Assembly: GCF_016863335.1 (NCBI RefSeq)
Contig: NZ_BOOR01000057.1
Span: forward strand, 35,200 to 99,199
Length of the DNA stretch: 64,000 nucleotides
Reading direction: 5' to 3'
DNA from: Planotetraspora thailandica
Lineage (GTDB): Bacteria > Actinomycetota > Actinomycetes > Streptosporangiales > Streptosporangiaceae
Of the stretch, positions 24,972-33,170 are shown piece after piece. Below the pieces are notes generated by a model, which worked only from the letters and a program-made list of their open reading frames with translations, searched no databases and was not told the DNA's origin. Made by a program: the position numbers and the translations under genes. How positions within the stretch are numbered: position 1 is the first letter of the stretch; the number at the start of each line of letters is the position of its first letter.

Positions 24972-26224
24972 GTGCTGTGACCGGAAATGATCACCGGGTT
25001 GGGCGGTCAGGCCGCGGTCGTTGATAGTGGCCGGCCGCCCCAGCGGATGCGTTTCTCACTGCGGATACGGGCGCGTTCACGCCGCTGTGCGGCCAGGACG
25101 TCGGGGTGGCGGGCGTTGGCGTTGCGCCAGCGCAGATAGGCGTGCAGGGCCCGAGTCTGGACGGTGTGATTCGGGTGGTCGGAGTTGGCGATGGTGAACT
25201 GGCGGAGCGGCCCGAAGTGCGCCTCGATCGGGTTGGCCCAGGAGGCGTAGGTCGGGGTGAAGCACAACTCGACCTTGTTCTTGCTGGCCCAGGCGCGGAT
25301 GCGCCAGTTCTTGTGGGCCCGACAGGTTGTCCAGGATCACGTAGATCGGCCCACCGTCGGGGCGGGCGGCTCGCATCGAGCGCAGTGCCGCCCAGGTGTG
25401 GTCGATGCCTTTGCGGCGCCGGTTGATCCCCCACATGTGGTCGTCGCCGACGGCGTAGCAGCCGTGGAAGTAGGTGATTCCGTGGGTGCGCCGGTAGGTG
25501 GCCGGCAGCCGATTCGGCCGGCCGCGCTTGGCCCACCCGGATCCGGCGGTGGGGCGGATGCCCAGCGGGCCGAACTCATCGAAGGCGAAGGTCCGCTCCG
25601 GGCGGTGGGTCAGGGCCCAGTCGATCCGGTCGAGCTTGGCGTCGAAGTCCGGGTCGGGGGACTCCTTCCAGGTGGTGGTCCGTTGGAAGGTGATCCCCCG
25701 GCGGGTGAGCAGGGCACGTAAGGCTTCCCGGCCGATCCGCAGCGTCTGGCCGGGAAGATGGTGCAGGTAGGCGGCGAGTTTGCGGATTGACCAGCGGGTG
25801 AAGGGCTGCCCGAGCTTGGCGGGGCGGGTGGTGGCCGTCTGGACGACGAAGTCTTCCTCGTCGTCACTGAGTAGGCGGGGACGGCCTCCCGCCCACTGAG
25901 GGTTTAGGCAGGCCAGCCCGATCTCGTTGAACCGGTGGATCACATCCCGCACGGTGTCTTCATCGGCGGCGACCAGACGGGCGATGACCGGGACGGTGTT
26001 ACCGCCCGCTGAGGCCAGCAGCATCATCGCCCGCCGATACCGCACCGAACTGGTGCTGCCTCGGCGCACGATCTGCTGGAGTTTCTACCCTTCCTGATCG
26101 GTCAGCCTGCGCACCCTGACCGGTTCTGCCACCACGACTCCCTCCGCCGACCGGATGTGTCCTCACATCCAATCGGCGTGGCCGTCGACGCGCGAACCCG
26201 GTGATCGTTTCCGGTCACAGCACT
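24972..26224. mobile_element. IS630-family insertion sequence (1253 bp)
   Basis: Terminal inverted repeats of 29 bp (24972-25000 and 26196-26224) begin GTGCTGTGACCGGAAA and differ by one base. TA flanks each end (24970-24971 and 26225-26226), the target duplication of IS630/Tc1-mariner elements. The single transposase gene is read leftwards and carries two lesions. The near-perfect repeats indicate recent arrival. Confidence 0.92.
25007..26135 (-). pseudogene. IS630 transposase, inactivated
   Basis: Transposase of the IS630 DDE type, with N-terminal HTH (NTVPVIARLVAADEDTVRDV) and catalytic residues in FAFDEFGPLGI, YVILDNLS and ASWANPIEAHFG. Reading from GTG near 26135, an in-frame TAG (26085-26087) stands where CAG (Gln) is expected at codon 16. 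Later a run of three C on the plus strand (25319-25321) adds one base just after DNLS, shifting AHKNWRIRAW and the rest into another frame. A restart at 26069 would skip the first lesion but not the second. Confidence 0.85.
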
Positions 26225-26276
26225 AGCCATCTGGCTCCGAACCTGATCCAAGAAACAGCTCTTGGTCGCCGATGAG

Positions 26277-26510
26277 TCAGCCTTCGGATCCGCCGTTGCA
26301 ATGCTGGACGTCCCACCTTGCGCTCCTGTAGCTGTAGCACATGTAGCACTCGCCTCTCCACATGCATGACGGCGCCGGGCGGGCCGTGGTGGAGGTGGGG
26401 GCGACCTGCTTGACCGCCGCACAGACGTTCTGGTCGGAGGCCTGCGCGGCGCCGGTGACGAGGAGCGTGGACGCCGCCAGCGTGACGGCGAAGAATAAAC
26501 GCTTGAGCAT
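26277..26510 (-). CDS. Small secreted cysteine-rich peptide
   Basis: A 77-residue precursor: a clear signal peptide (residues 1-24, ending AAQA) then about 53 mature residues with five cysteines (30, 49, 55, 58, 71), including MWRGECYMCYSYRSARW. The aromatic and basic composition and the odd cysteine count suggest one intrachain pair set plus a free or intermolecular cysteine. GGGAG lies 9 bases before ATG. I do not recognise the family. It borders the inverted-repeat element and stands alone. Function could be structural, redox or inhibitory; none is proven. Confidence 0.7.
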   Translation of the reverse strand: MLKRLFFAVTLAASTLLVTGAAQASDQNVCAAVKQVAPTSTTARPAPSCMWRGECYMCYSYRSARWDVQHCNGGSEG

Positions 26511-27104
26511 CAGAGATCACTCCCTGAGGTGAGGACCGAACCCCGATTGCCGGGGAGGCGAGCGCCGGTTCCATGTCTCGGGATACGCCGATGCGGCGCT
26601 GAACATTTCTCAGACTAATCGCAGTATCAGGCGGAATCTCCCAGTCGTAGGCAAAAATCATTTCTGGCGCATCGCTACATGAATATGATTATTCGAATTC
26701 GCCGGAGAAATTCGGCATTGCACACCGGTTGGCCAGTGCGAGCCCTCGAGCTGTGGATTCGTTCCGCCGGCGGGCGCCTGGGCGGCGCTTCCCCGGGGGG
26801 TTCAGTGCGGAGCCACAGGTGCGGAAAATGACAGGCAAGGAAATCGGCGACATTGTCGGAAGGCTTCTGTGGCCGCCGCACGCCCCTGCCGGCTGATCGG
26901 AACGCAATCGCTCTCGCAGGTGGATCACAACCCATTGCAAGGTGGTTCGGGTGAGAGGCAACACAAAGTCATGCCGCTCTACTAAATGGCCGTTCTGTCG
27001 TCTCAATAGCCGCCAACTTATCTAGACGTGCCCGGATTTCGATGCCCACGATTGATGTAGATCCGCAATCGCTGCAGGTCAAGGCGATGCGGGGAGGAGG
27101 CATC
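26511..27104. other. Long gap with no supported gene
   Basis: Nearly 600 bases separate the cysteine-rich peptide from the Arg/Glu-repeat gene. The part around 26650-26710 is AT-richer (AATATGATTATTCGAATTC) and may hold the peptide gene's promoter. Several short frames exist on both strands but none has a ribosome site and actinobacterial codon use together. No tRNA, terminator or known riboswitch was seen. Confidence 0.5.
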
Positions 27105-27701
27105 ATGCCCAAAAACCGTTTGTTGGTGCCGTTAGGCGCTGCAGTGCTCGGGGCCCTGGCGCTTGGGCTTACTCAGGCGCCGGCCAGCTCAGCCAGCGCG
27201 AACTCGATGTACACGACAACGACGCTCAGCACGGCAAAGGCGGCTTCGGTGACGCCGGTGCAGCCCCCGCCACGCCCTGACCGTGCCAGGGAGCACAGGC
27301 GGTACGGCGAGGACCGGCGCTACCGCGAGCGGTACCGAGAGCGCCGCATGCACGAGCGGTTCCGGGAGGACCGGCGGCTCCGCGAGCGGTTCCGCGAGGA
27401 GCGCCCGTTCCGTGAGCGCGAGCGGTTCCGCGAGGAGCGTCCGTTCCGCGAGCGGTTCAGAGAAGAGCGTCCGATGCGCGAGCGGTTCATGGAGGAGCGT
27501 CCGCTCCGCGAGCGGTTCTCGGAAGGGCGTCCGGTCCGCGAGCGGCTGATCGAGCAGCGCCCCATGCGCGAGCGGTTCATGGAGCAGCGTCCGGTCCGCG
27601 AGCGACTCATGGAGGAGCGTCCGATTCGCGAGCGGGTGATGCAGGAGCGTCCGCGCGAGCGGGTCACCATCCACGAGCGGTTCGGAGAGGAGGAGGACTA
27701 G
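27105..27701 (+). CDS. Secreted Arg/Glu decapeptide-repeat protein
   Basis: A 198-residue exported protein. A signal peptide (1-31, core LLVPLGAAVLGALALGL) is followed by a Thr/Ser/Pro-rich linker (34-58), an Arg/Tyr/Glu stretch (60-81), and ten tandem units of 10 residues at 82-183 with consensus [F/M/L/V]-R-E-R-[F/L]-x-E-[E/Q]-R-P. Unit three has a 2-residue insertion. The tail is acidic (GEEED). The pattern predicts a highly charged, probably extended helix with salt bridges, or a polymer-binding rod. GGGGAGGAGG lies 4 bases before ATG 27105. I know no matching family; function is unknown. Confidence 0.72.
   Translation: MPKNRLLVPLGAAVLGALALGLTQAPASSASANSMYTTTTLSTAKAASVTPVQPPPRPDRAREHRRYGEDRRYRERYRERRMHERFREDRRLRERFREERPFRERERFREERPFRERFREERPMRERFMEERPLRERFSEGRPVRERLIEQRPMRERFMEQRPVRERLMEERPIRERVMQERPRERVTIHERFGEEED
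27348..27653 (+). repeat. 30-base tandem repeat array coding for decapeptides
   Basis: Ten units with a 30-base period, each containing GAGCGGTTC- or GAGCGGCTG-like cores and GAG-CGT-CCG joints. Variation is concentrated at the codons for positions 1 and 6 of the decapeptide, as expected if the length of the array changes by slippage while the frame is kept. Confidence 0.85.
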
Positions 27702-27736
27702 GAGGGTAGCCCCCTCTGACTGACCCAAGGTCAGGC

Positions 27737-27783
27737 GTGGGCGGCCGTTCGCGGGGCGATTTCGCCTTGCAGCGGTCGCCCAC
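27737..27783 (+). terminator. Structured hairpin after the Arg/Glu-repeat gene
   Basis: GTGGGCGGCCG (27737-27747) pairs with CGGTCGCCCAC (27773-27783), one position as G-U in RNA, and encloses a smaller GGCG-ATTT-CGCC hairpin. It lies 36 bases after the stop and probably ends that transcript; it may also serve the opposing VanZ gene. Confidence 0.5.
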
Positions 27784-27802
27784 CCGGCTTTGCGCGTGGG
27801 AA

Positions 27803-28993
27803 TCAGGAGCCCCCAGGCCTCTTGCCGTGGCGGCGTGAGTCCGTGACGGTCAGCCCGGAGACCAGCCCGGACAACCCCCGGTGTGGCCGCGGCAGGGCGA
27901 GCACCAGGCAGGTCAGCAGCAGCAGATTGGCTGACCCGCCCGCCGCCGGGACGAAAGGGGCGAGCCCGACGAGGAGGCAGTAGCCGAAACCTCCGAACAG
28001 CAGCGCGGGGACGATCCGGACACCGGGCCGGATGCCGTCTTTGCGGGTCCGGCGTAGCCGTACGGCATGTTGACCCAGGGTTGCGCCGTCCGTCCCCAGT
28101 GAGGGGAGGGCGAGCAGGAGCACCGCAGGCAACCAGGGGTTCAGCGCGGAGTTCGCCAGGGCGCCCCACGGCTGATCTGCCACCTGGACGCCGAAGCCGT
28201 AGCGGACGATCAGATCGAAAGCCCTGGCGAGGACTCCGCCGAGCAGGAAGACCGCGACGAGGTCCACCAGCATCCCCAGTAACCGCCGCCCGGCGGTGAG
28301 CGGACGCGCGACGTTCGCGGGGAGGGCGGCATGCCGTCCGTAGACCAGGTGCAGCAGTGGCGAGAACATGACGCCGACCGCCGCGCCGAGGCTGTTGGCA
28401 AGCAGGTCGTCCACGTCGAACAGCCGATAGGGGCATGGGAAGAGGAACCAGTCCCCGGTGAACTGGGTGACCTCGATCAGCAGCGATACCGCGGTTCCCG
28501 TCAGCACTGTGGCGACCACACCTCGCCGGTAGTGGTGGCGGACGTACGCGCCGAGCGGGACGAACAACGCCACGTTGAACACGACCTGCTGCACCGCCGG
28601 ATTCGCCGGCAGCCCGCGCAGTCCCGGTGTCCGCTGCTCCCGCGCGATGTCGTCGAGGAACCGCAGCGGGTCGAGCTGCGGGTGACTCGTCGCCGTGTGC
28701 GCGGCACACCAGGCACCGTCGATCCGCGGCACCGGGAGCAACGTGTAGGCGACCAGCGCGAGTCCGTAAATCAGGAAGCCGAACGCGAGCAGCGCCGGAC
28801 CGAATCCCACCTCGCCGCGCCGCCGGTAGCTGTGGAAGACGAACGGCACGAGCAGGACGACGGCGAGCAGTGTCCCGCCGATCAGCGCGGGTACGGCGGG
28901 CAACAGCCGGTCGGACAACGATCGACTCCGTTTCGAACTTGTTTGCGGTCTGTCCCGAACAGGCCTGATCGCCGGGCCGTATCGATCGTGCAA
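27803..28993 (-). CDS. VanZ-like and RDD-domain fusion membrane protein
   Basis: A protein of up to 396 residues with about nine membrane helices. The N-terminal half is VanZ-like (YTLLPVPRID, then NVALFVPLGAYVRHHYRRG and SLLIEVTQFTGDWF, FDVDDLLANSLGAAVG), the family linked to teicoplanin resistance and lipid interaction. The C-terminal half resembles RDD (RRLLGMLVDLVAVFLLGGVL, then LGTDGATLGQHAVRLRR). The start is uncertain: the frame opens with TTG at 28993, and a TTG near 28919 has GGAG close by. Fusion of the two domains suggests one envelope function, possibly glycopeptide or lipid stress. Confidence 0.75.
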   Translation of the reverse strand: MHDRYGPAIRPVRDRPQTSSKRSRSLSDRLLPAVPALIGGTLLAVVLLVPFVFHSYRRRGEVGFGPALLAFGFLIYGLALVAYTLLPVPRIDGAWCAAHTATSHPQLDPLRFLDDIAREQRTPGLRGLPANPAVQQVVFNVALFVPLGAYVRHHYRRGVVATVLTGTAVSLLIEVTQFTGDWFLFPCPYRLFDVDDLLANSLGAAVGVMFSPLLHLVYGRHAALPANVARPLTAGRRLLGMLVDLVAVFLLGGVLARAFDLIVRYGFGVQVADQPWGALANSALNPWLPAVLLLALPSLGTDGATLGQHAVRLRRTRKDGIRPGVRIVPALLFGGFGYCLLVGLAPFVPAAGGSANLLLLTCLVLALPRPHRGLSGLVSGLTVTDSRRHGKRPGGS

Positions 28994-29330
28994 TCTAGTT
29001 CATCCCGTTTCGCGGCTTTGATGCGAGGTTCCGGGGGCCGGTGTCGGCCGACGTCACGACCGCTGTTCCGCTCGGCTGCCCATGGCCGGATGAGGGCTGG
29101 AGGCGGGGGCACCCGCTACACGTGGCCACGAGCGGACCACGCCCTTATGTGCGCTTTATCCCGATACGTCCGTTTGTCCAGCGTTAGGCCGTGGTTCGTG
29201 AGGTATATGCCTACTTGTGTGACTTGAGAGTTAGCGTCACGACCGATGTTTACTTGAAACGTCAAGCATCGGGGCGCCCCCCTCGGATACATCCATCCAG
29301 CAGTGCGGCATCGCACAGGGGGAACATCAC
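28994..29330. other. Gap upstream of beta-helix gene with leader hairpin
   Basis: No gene is supported here. CCGATG (29243-29248) pairs with CATCGG (29267-29272), continued by TTGA/TCAA inside, forming a hairpin 58 bases before the beta-helix gene start; a GGGGCGCCCC palindrome follows at 29271-29280. This may be an operator or a leader structure. Confidence 0.4.
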
Positions 29331-30509
29331 ATGGGTACAACTGGACGACTGGCCACTCTCGCTCTCGGGACCGCCTTCTTGGCCGTTCCGCTCGTCGCGA
29401 CCGCGGCCCAGGCGCAGACGGCCGCGCCTCACACGGTGTACGTCTCGGCGAATGCGAGTGGGCACGCCAAGGACTGCGGGCCGGCGGCCTTCCGGACGAT
29501 CAACGCGGCGATCGCCGCGGTCGCGAGCGGCGGCACGGTCGTGGTCTGCGGCGGCACCTACAACGAGGACGTCGCCGTCACGAAGCCGCTGACGCTGCAG
29601 GGCAGGTCGAAGGCCACCATCGACGCCACCAAGGTGATCAACGGCATCACGGTCACCGCCGACCACGTGACGGTGAGCGGTTTCACCGTCAAGAACGCCA
29701 TCGGGGAAGGCATCCTCGTCAACGGCGCCGACTACGTCACGCTGAAGGACAACGTCGTCTCCCACAACGACCTGGGCGGGCTGCCGACGGGCGCCGTTCC
29801 GAACGACTACCCGGCGTGCGCCGCGCAGGGCGGCGTCCCCGGAGACTGCGGTGAGGGCATCCACCTGATGGGCAGCTCCCACTCCACCCTCAAGGACAAC
29901 GTCAGCACCGACAACAGCGGCGGCATTCTGATCAGTGACGAGACGGGCCCGGCCGCGTACAACCGCATCGCGGGCAACGTCGTCACGGACAACCTCTACG
30001 CCTGCGGCGTCACCGTCGTCGGTCACAACCCGGCGGCCGCGCCGGGCGGCAAGCCCGCCCCGTCCGTGGCCGGCGTCTACGGCAATGTCGTCTCCGGCAA
30101 CCGGATCACCGGCAACGGCGCCAACGGCGGAGGTGCCGGTGTGGTGATCGCCACCCCCCTTCCGGGCGGCGCGGTGTACGACAACACCGTCGAGGGCAAC
30201 TCCATCAGCGGCAACGGCATGTCCGGCGTGACCGTGCACAGTCACGTGCCCGGCCAGGACCTCAACGGCAACGTGATCCGCGGCAACAAGATCGGCATCA
30301 ACAACGTCAAGGGCGACACGGACGTCACCCCCGCCGACACCCAGACCACCGGTGTCCTCGTCGGCACCGCCGCGCCGCTGTCGATCGAGATCAGTGGCAA
30401 CGTGATCAGCAAGGACCACTTCGGCATCTACACCGCCGGCCCGGTCAAGCTGGTGAGCGGCCGGAAGAACGTCTTCCCGGGCGTCGCCGTCCACGTGTCC
30501 GCCAACTGA
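29331..30509 (+). CDS. Secreted right-handed beta-helix protein (NosD/pectate-lyase-like fold)
   Basis: A 392-residue exported protein. The signal peptide (1-29, ending QAQA) is followed by a pectin-lyase-like opening (YVSANASG, DCGPAAFRTINAAIAAVASG, CGGTYNEDVAV) and then many helix coils with the N-x-[V/I]-S-x-N pattern (LKDNVVSHN, AGNVVTDN, VSGNRITGN, VEGNSISGN, IRGNKIG, SGNVISKDHFG). Asn ladders of this kind are typical of NosD and parallel beta-helix carbohydrate-binding or lyase proteins. No catalytic lyase residues could be assigned. GGGGGA precedes ATG by 9 bases. Confidence 0.88.
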   Translation: MGTTGRLATLALGTAFLAVPLVATAAQAQTAAPHTVYVSANASGHAKDCGPAAFRTINAAIAAVASGGTVVVCGGTYNEDVAVTKPLTLQGRSKATIDATKVINGITVTADHVTVSGFTVKNAIGEGILVNGADYVTLKDNVVSHNDLGGLPTGAVPNDYPACAAQGGVPGDCGEGIHLMGSSHSTLKDNVSTDNSGGILISDETGPAAYNRIAGNVVTDNLYACGVTVVGHNPAAAPGGKPAPSVAGVYGNVVSGNRITGNGANGGGAGVVIATPLPGGAVYDNTVEGNSISGNGMSGVTVHSHVPGQDLNGNVIRGNKIGINNVKGDTDVTPADTQTTGVLVGTAAPLSIEISGNVISKDHFGIYTAGPVKLVSGRKNVFPGVAVHVSAN

Positions 30510-30573
30510 CGACACGCAGAACTCGCCTCTAGCAGGAGCGGCCCCGCCAGGGACCCGGCCCTATCGGAGCCGC

Positions 30574-31254
30574 TCAGGCCGGGTCGGCAGGGTCGCCTGG
30601 CTGGATGAAGCCCGACTCGTAGCCGACGATCACCGCCTGCACGCGATCGCGGAGGTTCAGCTTCCGCAGCGCGGCTGCGACATGCGTCTTGACGGTCGTC
30701 TCCGCGAGGAAGAGCTCTGCCGCGATCTCGGCGTTGGACCGTCCCCGGACGAGCCCGCGGAAGACGTCCAGCTCGCGGGCGGTGAGGGCGGCCAACGGAG
30801 CCGGAACTCCGCCGGAGACGGCTGCCGGCGGACGGTGGACGTACCGCTCGACCAGCCGCCGGGTCAACGACGGGTCGAGCAGGGCTCCGCCGGTCGCCGC
30901 CGTGCGGACCGCGTGCAGGAGATGCGCACGCGGCGACGACTTCAGCAGGAATCCGCTCGCACCGGCACTGAGCGCCGCGTACAGGTATTCATCGAGGTCG
31001 AAGGTGGTCAGCATGACGACCCGGGTCTCCACGCGCGGGTTGGCGAGAATCCGTCGTGCTGCTTCGAGACCCCCCGTTCCGGGCATCTGCACGTCCAGAA
31101 GCACGACGTCCGGTCGGTGGTGCAGCGTTTCCCGTACGGCCGCATCGCCGTCCTCGACATCGGCGACGACCTCGATGTCCGGTTGTGCCTCCAGGATCAT
31201 CCGGAAACCGGCCCGGACCAGCTCCTGGTCGTCGGCGAGGACCACCCGGATCAC
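30574..31254 (-). CDS. NarL/LuxR-type response regulator (TCS 1)
   Basis: A 226-residue response regulator. Receiver: VVLADDQELVRAGFRMIL (DD pair), phospho-acceptor in VVLLDVQMPGTGG, then TTFDLDEYLYAAL and K in FLLKSSPRAHL. The LuxR HTH follows (LTARELDVFRGLVRGRSNAEIA, TTVKTHVAAALRKLNLRDR). Its ATG overlaps the kinase stop by 4 bases (31251-31254), so both come from one mRNA with the kinase first. Target genes are unknown; the divergent membrane protein upstream of the kinase is a candidate. Confidence 0.95.
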   Translation of the reverse strand: MIRVVLADDQELVRAGFRMILEAQPDIEVVADVEDGDAAVRETLHHRPDVVLLDVQMPGTGGLEAARRILANPRVETRVVMLTTFDLDEYLYAALSAGASGFLLKSSPRAHLLHAVRTAATGGALLDPSLTRRLVERYVHRPPAAVSGGVPAPLAALTARELDVFRGLVRGRSNAEIAAELFLAETTVKTHVAAALRKLNLRDRVQAVIVGYESGFIQPGDPADPA

Positions 31255-32399
31255 GCGGTCACCATTCCGGATGCCGGCACGGGGAGGCGGGCCTGGACCC
31301 GGAACCCGGGTCCGTCGGTACGAGGCCCCGCCTCGACGTCACCACCGAGAGCTTCCGCGCGTTCTCGCATTCCGACCAGGCCGACCCCGCCACCGTCAGG
31401 TGTCCCGCCGGCCACCCCGTCGTCGAGAACCTCCACTAGAACGATCTGGCGCCCATACTCGACTCGCACGGTGACATGGGTAGCGCGCCCGTGCTTCATC
31501 GTGTTGGTCAGGGCCTCCTGGACTATCCGGTACGCGACTGTCCGTACGGCCTGGTCATCTGGAGGAGTCCCGGTCTCAACGAGATCCACCGTGATGCCTG
31601 CCGCCCGTACCGGCGCCAGCAGGGTCGCGATGTGTGCGCCGTCGCCGGTGCGCCGCAGGACGCCGAGCATCTGGCCCAGATCCCCGATCGCCGCACGACC
31701 GGCCGCCGAGATCGCGTCCAACGCCGGTCCCACGTGCTCCGGACCGGTGGCCAGGACCTCACGGGCCGCCTCGGCCTGCACCACCATGAGGCTCACGCCG
31801 TGGGATATGACGTCGTGCAGATCTCGTGCGATCTTGGTGCGTTCCTGTGCCGCGGCGATCTCGGCCAGGTAGACCCGCTCACGTTCGAGCGCCGCGGCGT
31901 ACTCGGCCGCCGCGCGCACCTGTGCGGCCCGTTGCCGCGCCAGCCATCCAAGAAGCCCGGCACCACCGAAGTACACGATGGGGTAGACGACGTTGAACAG
32001 GCTGTCCGTCCCCGCGGTCACCTCGCGAACAGCCACCACGGCGGTGGCGGCGACGAGCGCGGGATAGCCGACCAGCGCCGATCGTGCGCTGCCGTACCGG
32101 GCGATGGTGAGCGCGGTGAAAACCGCGCCGACGAACGACGCGAAGACCGGCACGCCACGCGTCACGGCCATGACCGCGATGACGCCGCTCACGCCGAGCG
32201 TGCCGACGAGGGTCTGGCGCCGGAGCAGCGCCACCGAGCACCCGTTGACGAGCGCGGCGATCAGGTTCAGACCCAGCCATGGAAAGCTGGACGCTTCGGC
32301 CATCAACTGCACCACGCCGATCCCGCCCAGTGCGAAACCGGCGAGTGGATAGGCGTAGCGCGTCCACCGGCGGGAGCGATCCAACACCTCATCAGCCAT
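31251..32399 (-). CDS. NarL-type sensor histidine kinase (TCS 1)
   Basis: A 382-residue kinase. Four to five membrane helices fill residues 15-150 (for example AGFALGGIGVVQLM and LVGTLGVSGVIAVMAV), with no large outside domain, so it probably senses the membrane. HisKA_3 carries the phospho-accepting His in ERTKIARDLHDVISHGVSLMV. The ATPase domain has RIVQEALTNTMKHG (N box) and DGGGVGLVGMRERAEALGG (G box). TAGCCT ends 6 bases before ATG, so the mRNA is probably leaderless. Confidence 0.94.
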   Translation of the reverse strand: MADEVLDRSRRWTRYAYPLAGFALGGIGVVQLMAEASSFPWLGLNLIAALVNGCSVALLRRQTLVGTLGVSGVIAVMAVTRGVPVFASFVGAVFTALTIARYGSARSALVGYPALVAATAVVAVREVTAGTDSLFNVVYPIVYFGGAGLLGWLARQRAAQVRAAAEYAAALERERVYLAEIAAAQERTKIARDLHDVISHGVSLMVVQAEAAREVLATGPEHVGPALDAISAAGRAAIGDLGQMLGVLRRTGDGAHIATLLAPVRAAGITVDLVETGTPPDDQAVRTVAYRIVQEALTNTMKHGRATHVTVRVEYGRQIVLVEVLDDGVAGGTPDGGGVGLVGMRERAEALGGDVEAGPRTDGPGFRVQARLPVPASGMVTA

Positions 32400-32571
32400 G
32401 ATCGCAGGCTAGACCTGTACTGTTCCCGCCGCCGCCTCCGCGCGGCGGATCCGCCTCCTCCTCGCGGAGTAGATGTTCACCTCCGCCGCAGGACGTCTGG
32501 CGCGCGACGCGCCGCATACGTTCCGACCCACGACCGCGGCACGGCGCCGCGGTGCAGGAAGGAGACATGCG

Positions 32572-33159
32572 ATGACTGACGCGCTGACAACGCCGCAGCA
32601 GGTCACGCCGGTGGAAGACCGCTGGCGTACGGCATCGCTCTGGGCGGGCCCGGCAGGCGCCGTGGGCGTCATACTCTTCGCCGTCGCGATCGCCATGACC
32701 GGCGGCGACGATCTTAAGATGGCCACCTCGCCGGCTGGGCTCGGTTCGACCCTCGCGGGACTGGTGGCGCTCGTTCTCATGGGCTTCGGGCTGATGAGCC
32801 TCGCCATACGGTATCCAGCGCTGAGGCGTGGCTTCGGACTCGTGGCGTGGTTCGCGGCGGCGACCGGCACGGCGCTGGTGGCGGGCGGGCAGTGGACGCA
32901 ACTCTTCGCCCTGCCCGGCTTGGCTCGTGTGGCGCCCGAACTTGTCACCGGCATCGACACCGTTCAGGCCGGCTACATCGCATCATTCCTGGTGCTGGCC
33001 GCCGGCGGCATTCTGCTGGGCATCGCCCTGCGCCGAGCCGGCGCGGGCCGGTTCGGCTCCATCCTCACGATCATCGGCGGGGTCCTGATGCTGGCCCCGC
33101 TACCGGCCAGGTTCGTGCTGCTGGCGATCGCGATCTCCGTGCTGGCCCGCCGCCGCTGA
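32572..33159 (+). CDS. Membrane protein of unknown function
   Basis: A 195-residue protein with about six membrane helices (for example AGPAGAVGVILFAVAIAM, LAGLVALVLMGFGLMSLAI, AAGGILLGIALRR). No catalytic or transport motif is recognised. GGAGA lies 8 bases before ATG 32572. It is divergent from two-component system 1 and may be its target. Its stop lies 11 bases from the stop of the convergent HEAT-repeat gene, with no terminator between. Confidence 0.7.
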   Translation: MTDALTTPQQVTPVEDRWRTASLWAGPAGAVGVILFAVAIAMTGGDDLKMATSPAGLGSTLAGLVALVLMGFGLMSLAIRYPALRRGFGLVAWFAAATGTALVAGGQWTQLFALPGLARVAPELVTGIDTVQAGYIASFLVLAAGGILLGIALRRAGAGRFGSILTIIGGVLMLAPLPARFVLLAIAISVLARRR

Positions 33160-33170
33160 CCCGTGAGCGG

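Larger units (their letters stand above)
24923..26263. repeat. Small inverted-repeat (MITE-like) element split by an IS630-type insertion
   Basis: AGAGCTGTCTCTTGGATC (24923-24940) reappears inverted at 26246-26263 with one mismatch. Removing the inner IS leaves an 86-base element whose inner parts are also imperfectly complementary, so it could fold into one long hairpin. It encodes nothing. It could be a MITE or the ends of a lost IS. No flanking target duplication is obvious. Confidence 0.6.

Noticed and set aside
26689..27006. Leftward frame of 105 codons in the long gap
   Set aside because: Poor start, no ribosome site and codon use unlike neighbouring genes.
27348..27653. Tandem 30-base units as a CRISPR array
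   Set aside because: Units are contiguous without spacers and encode a decapeptide in one frame.
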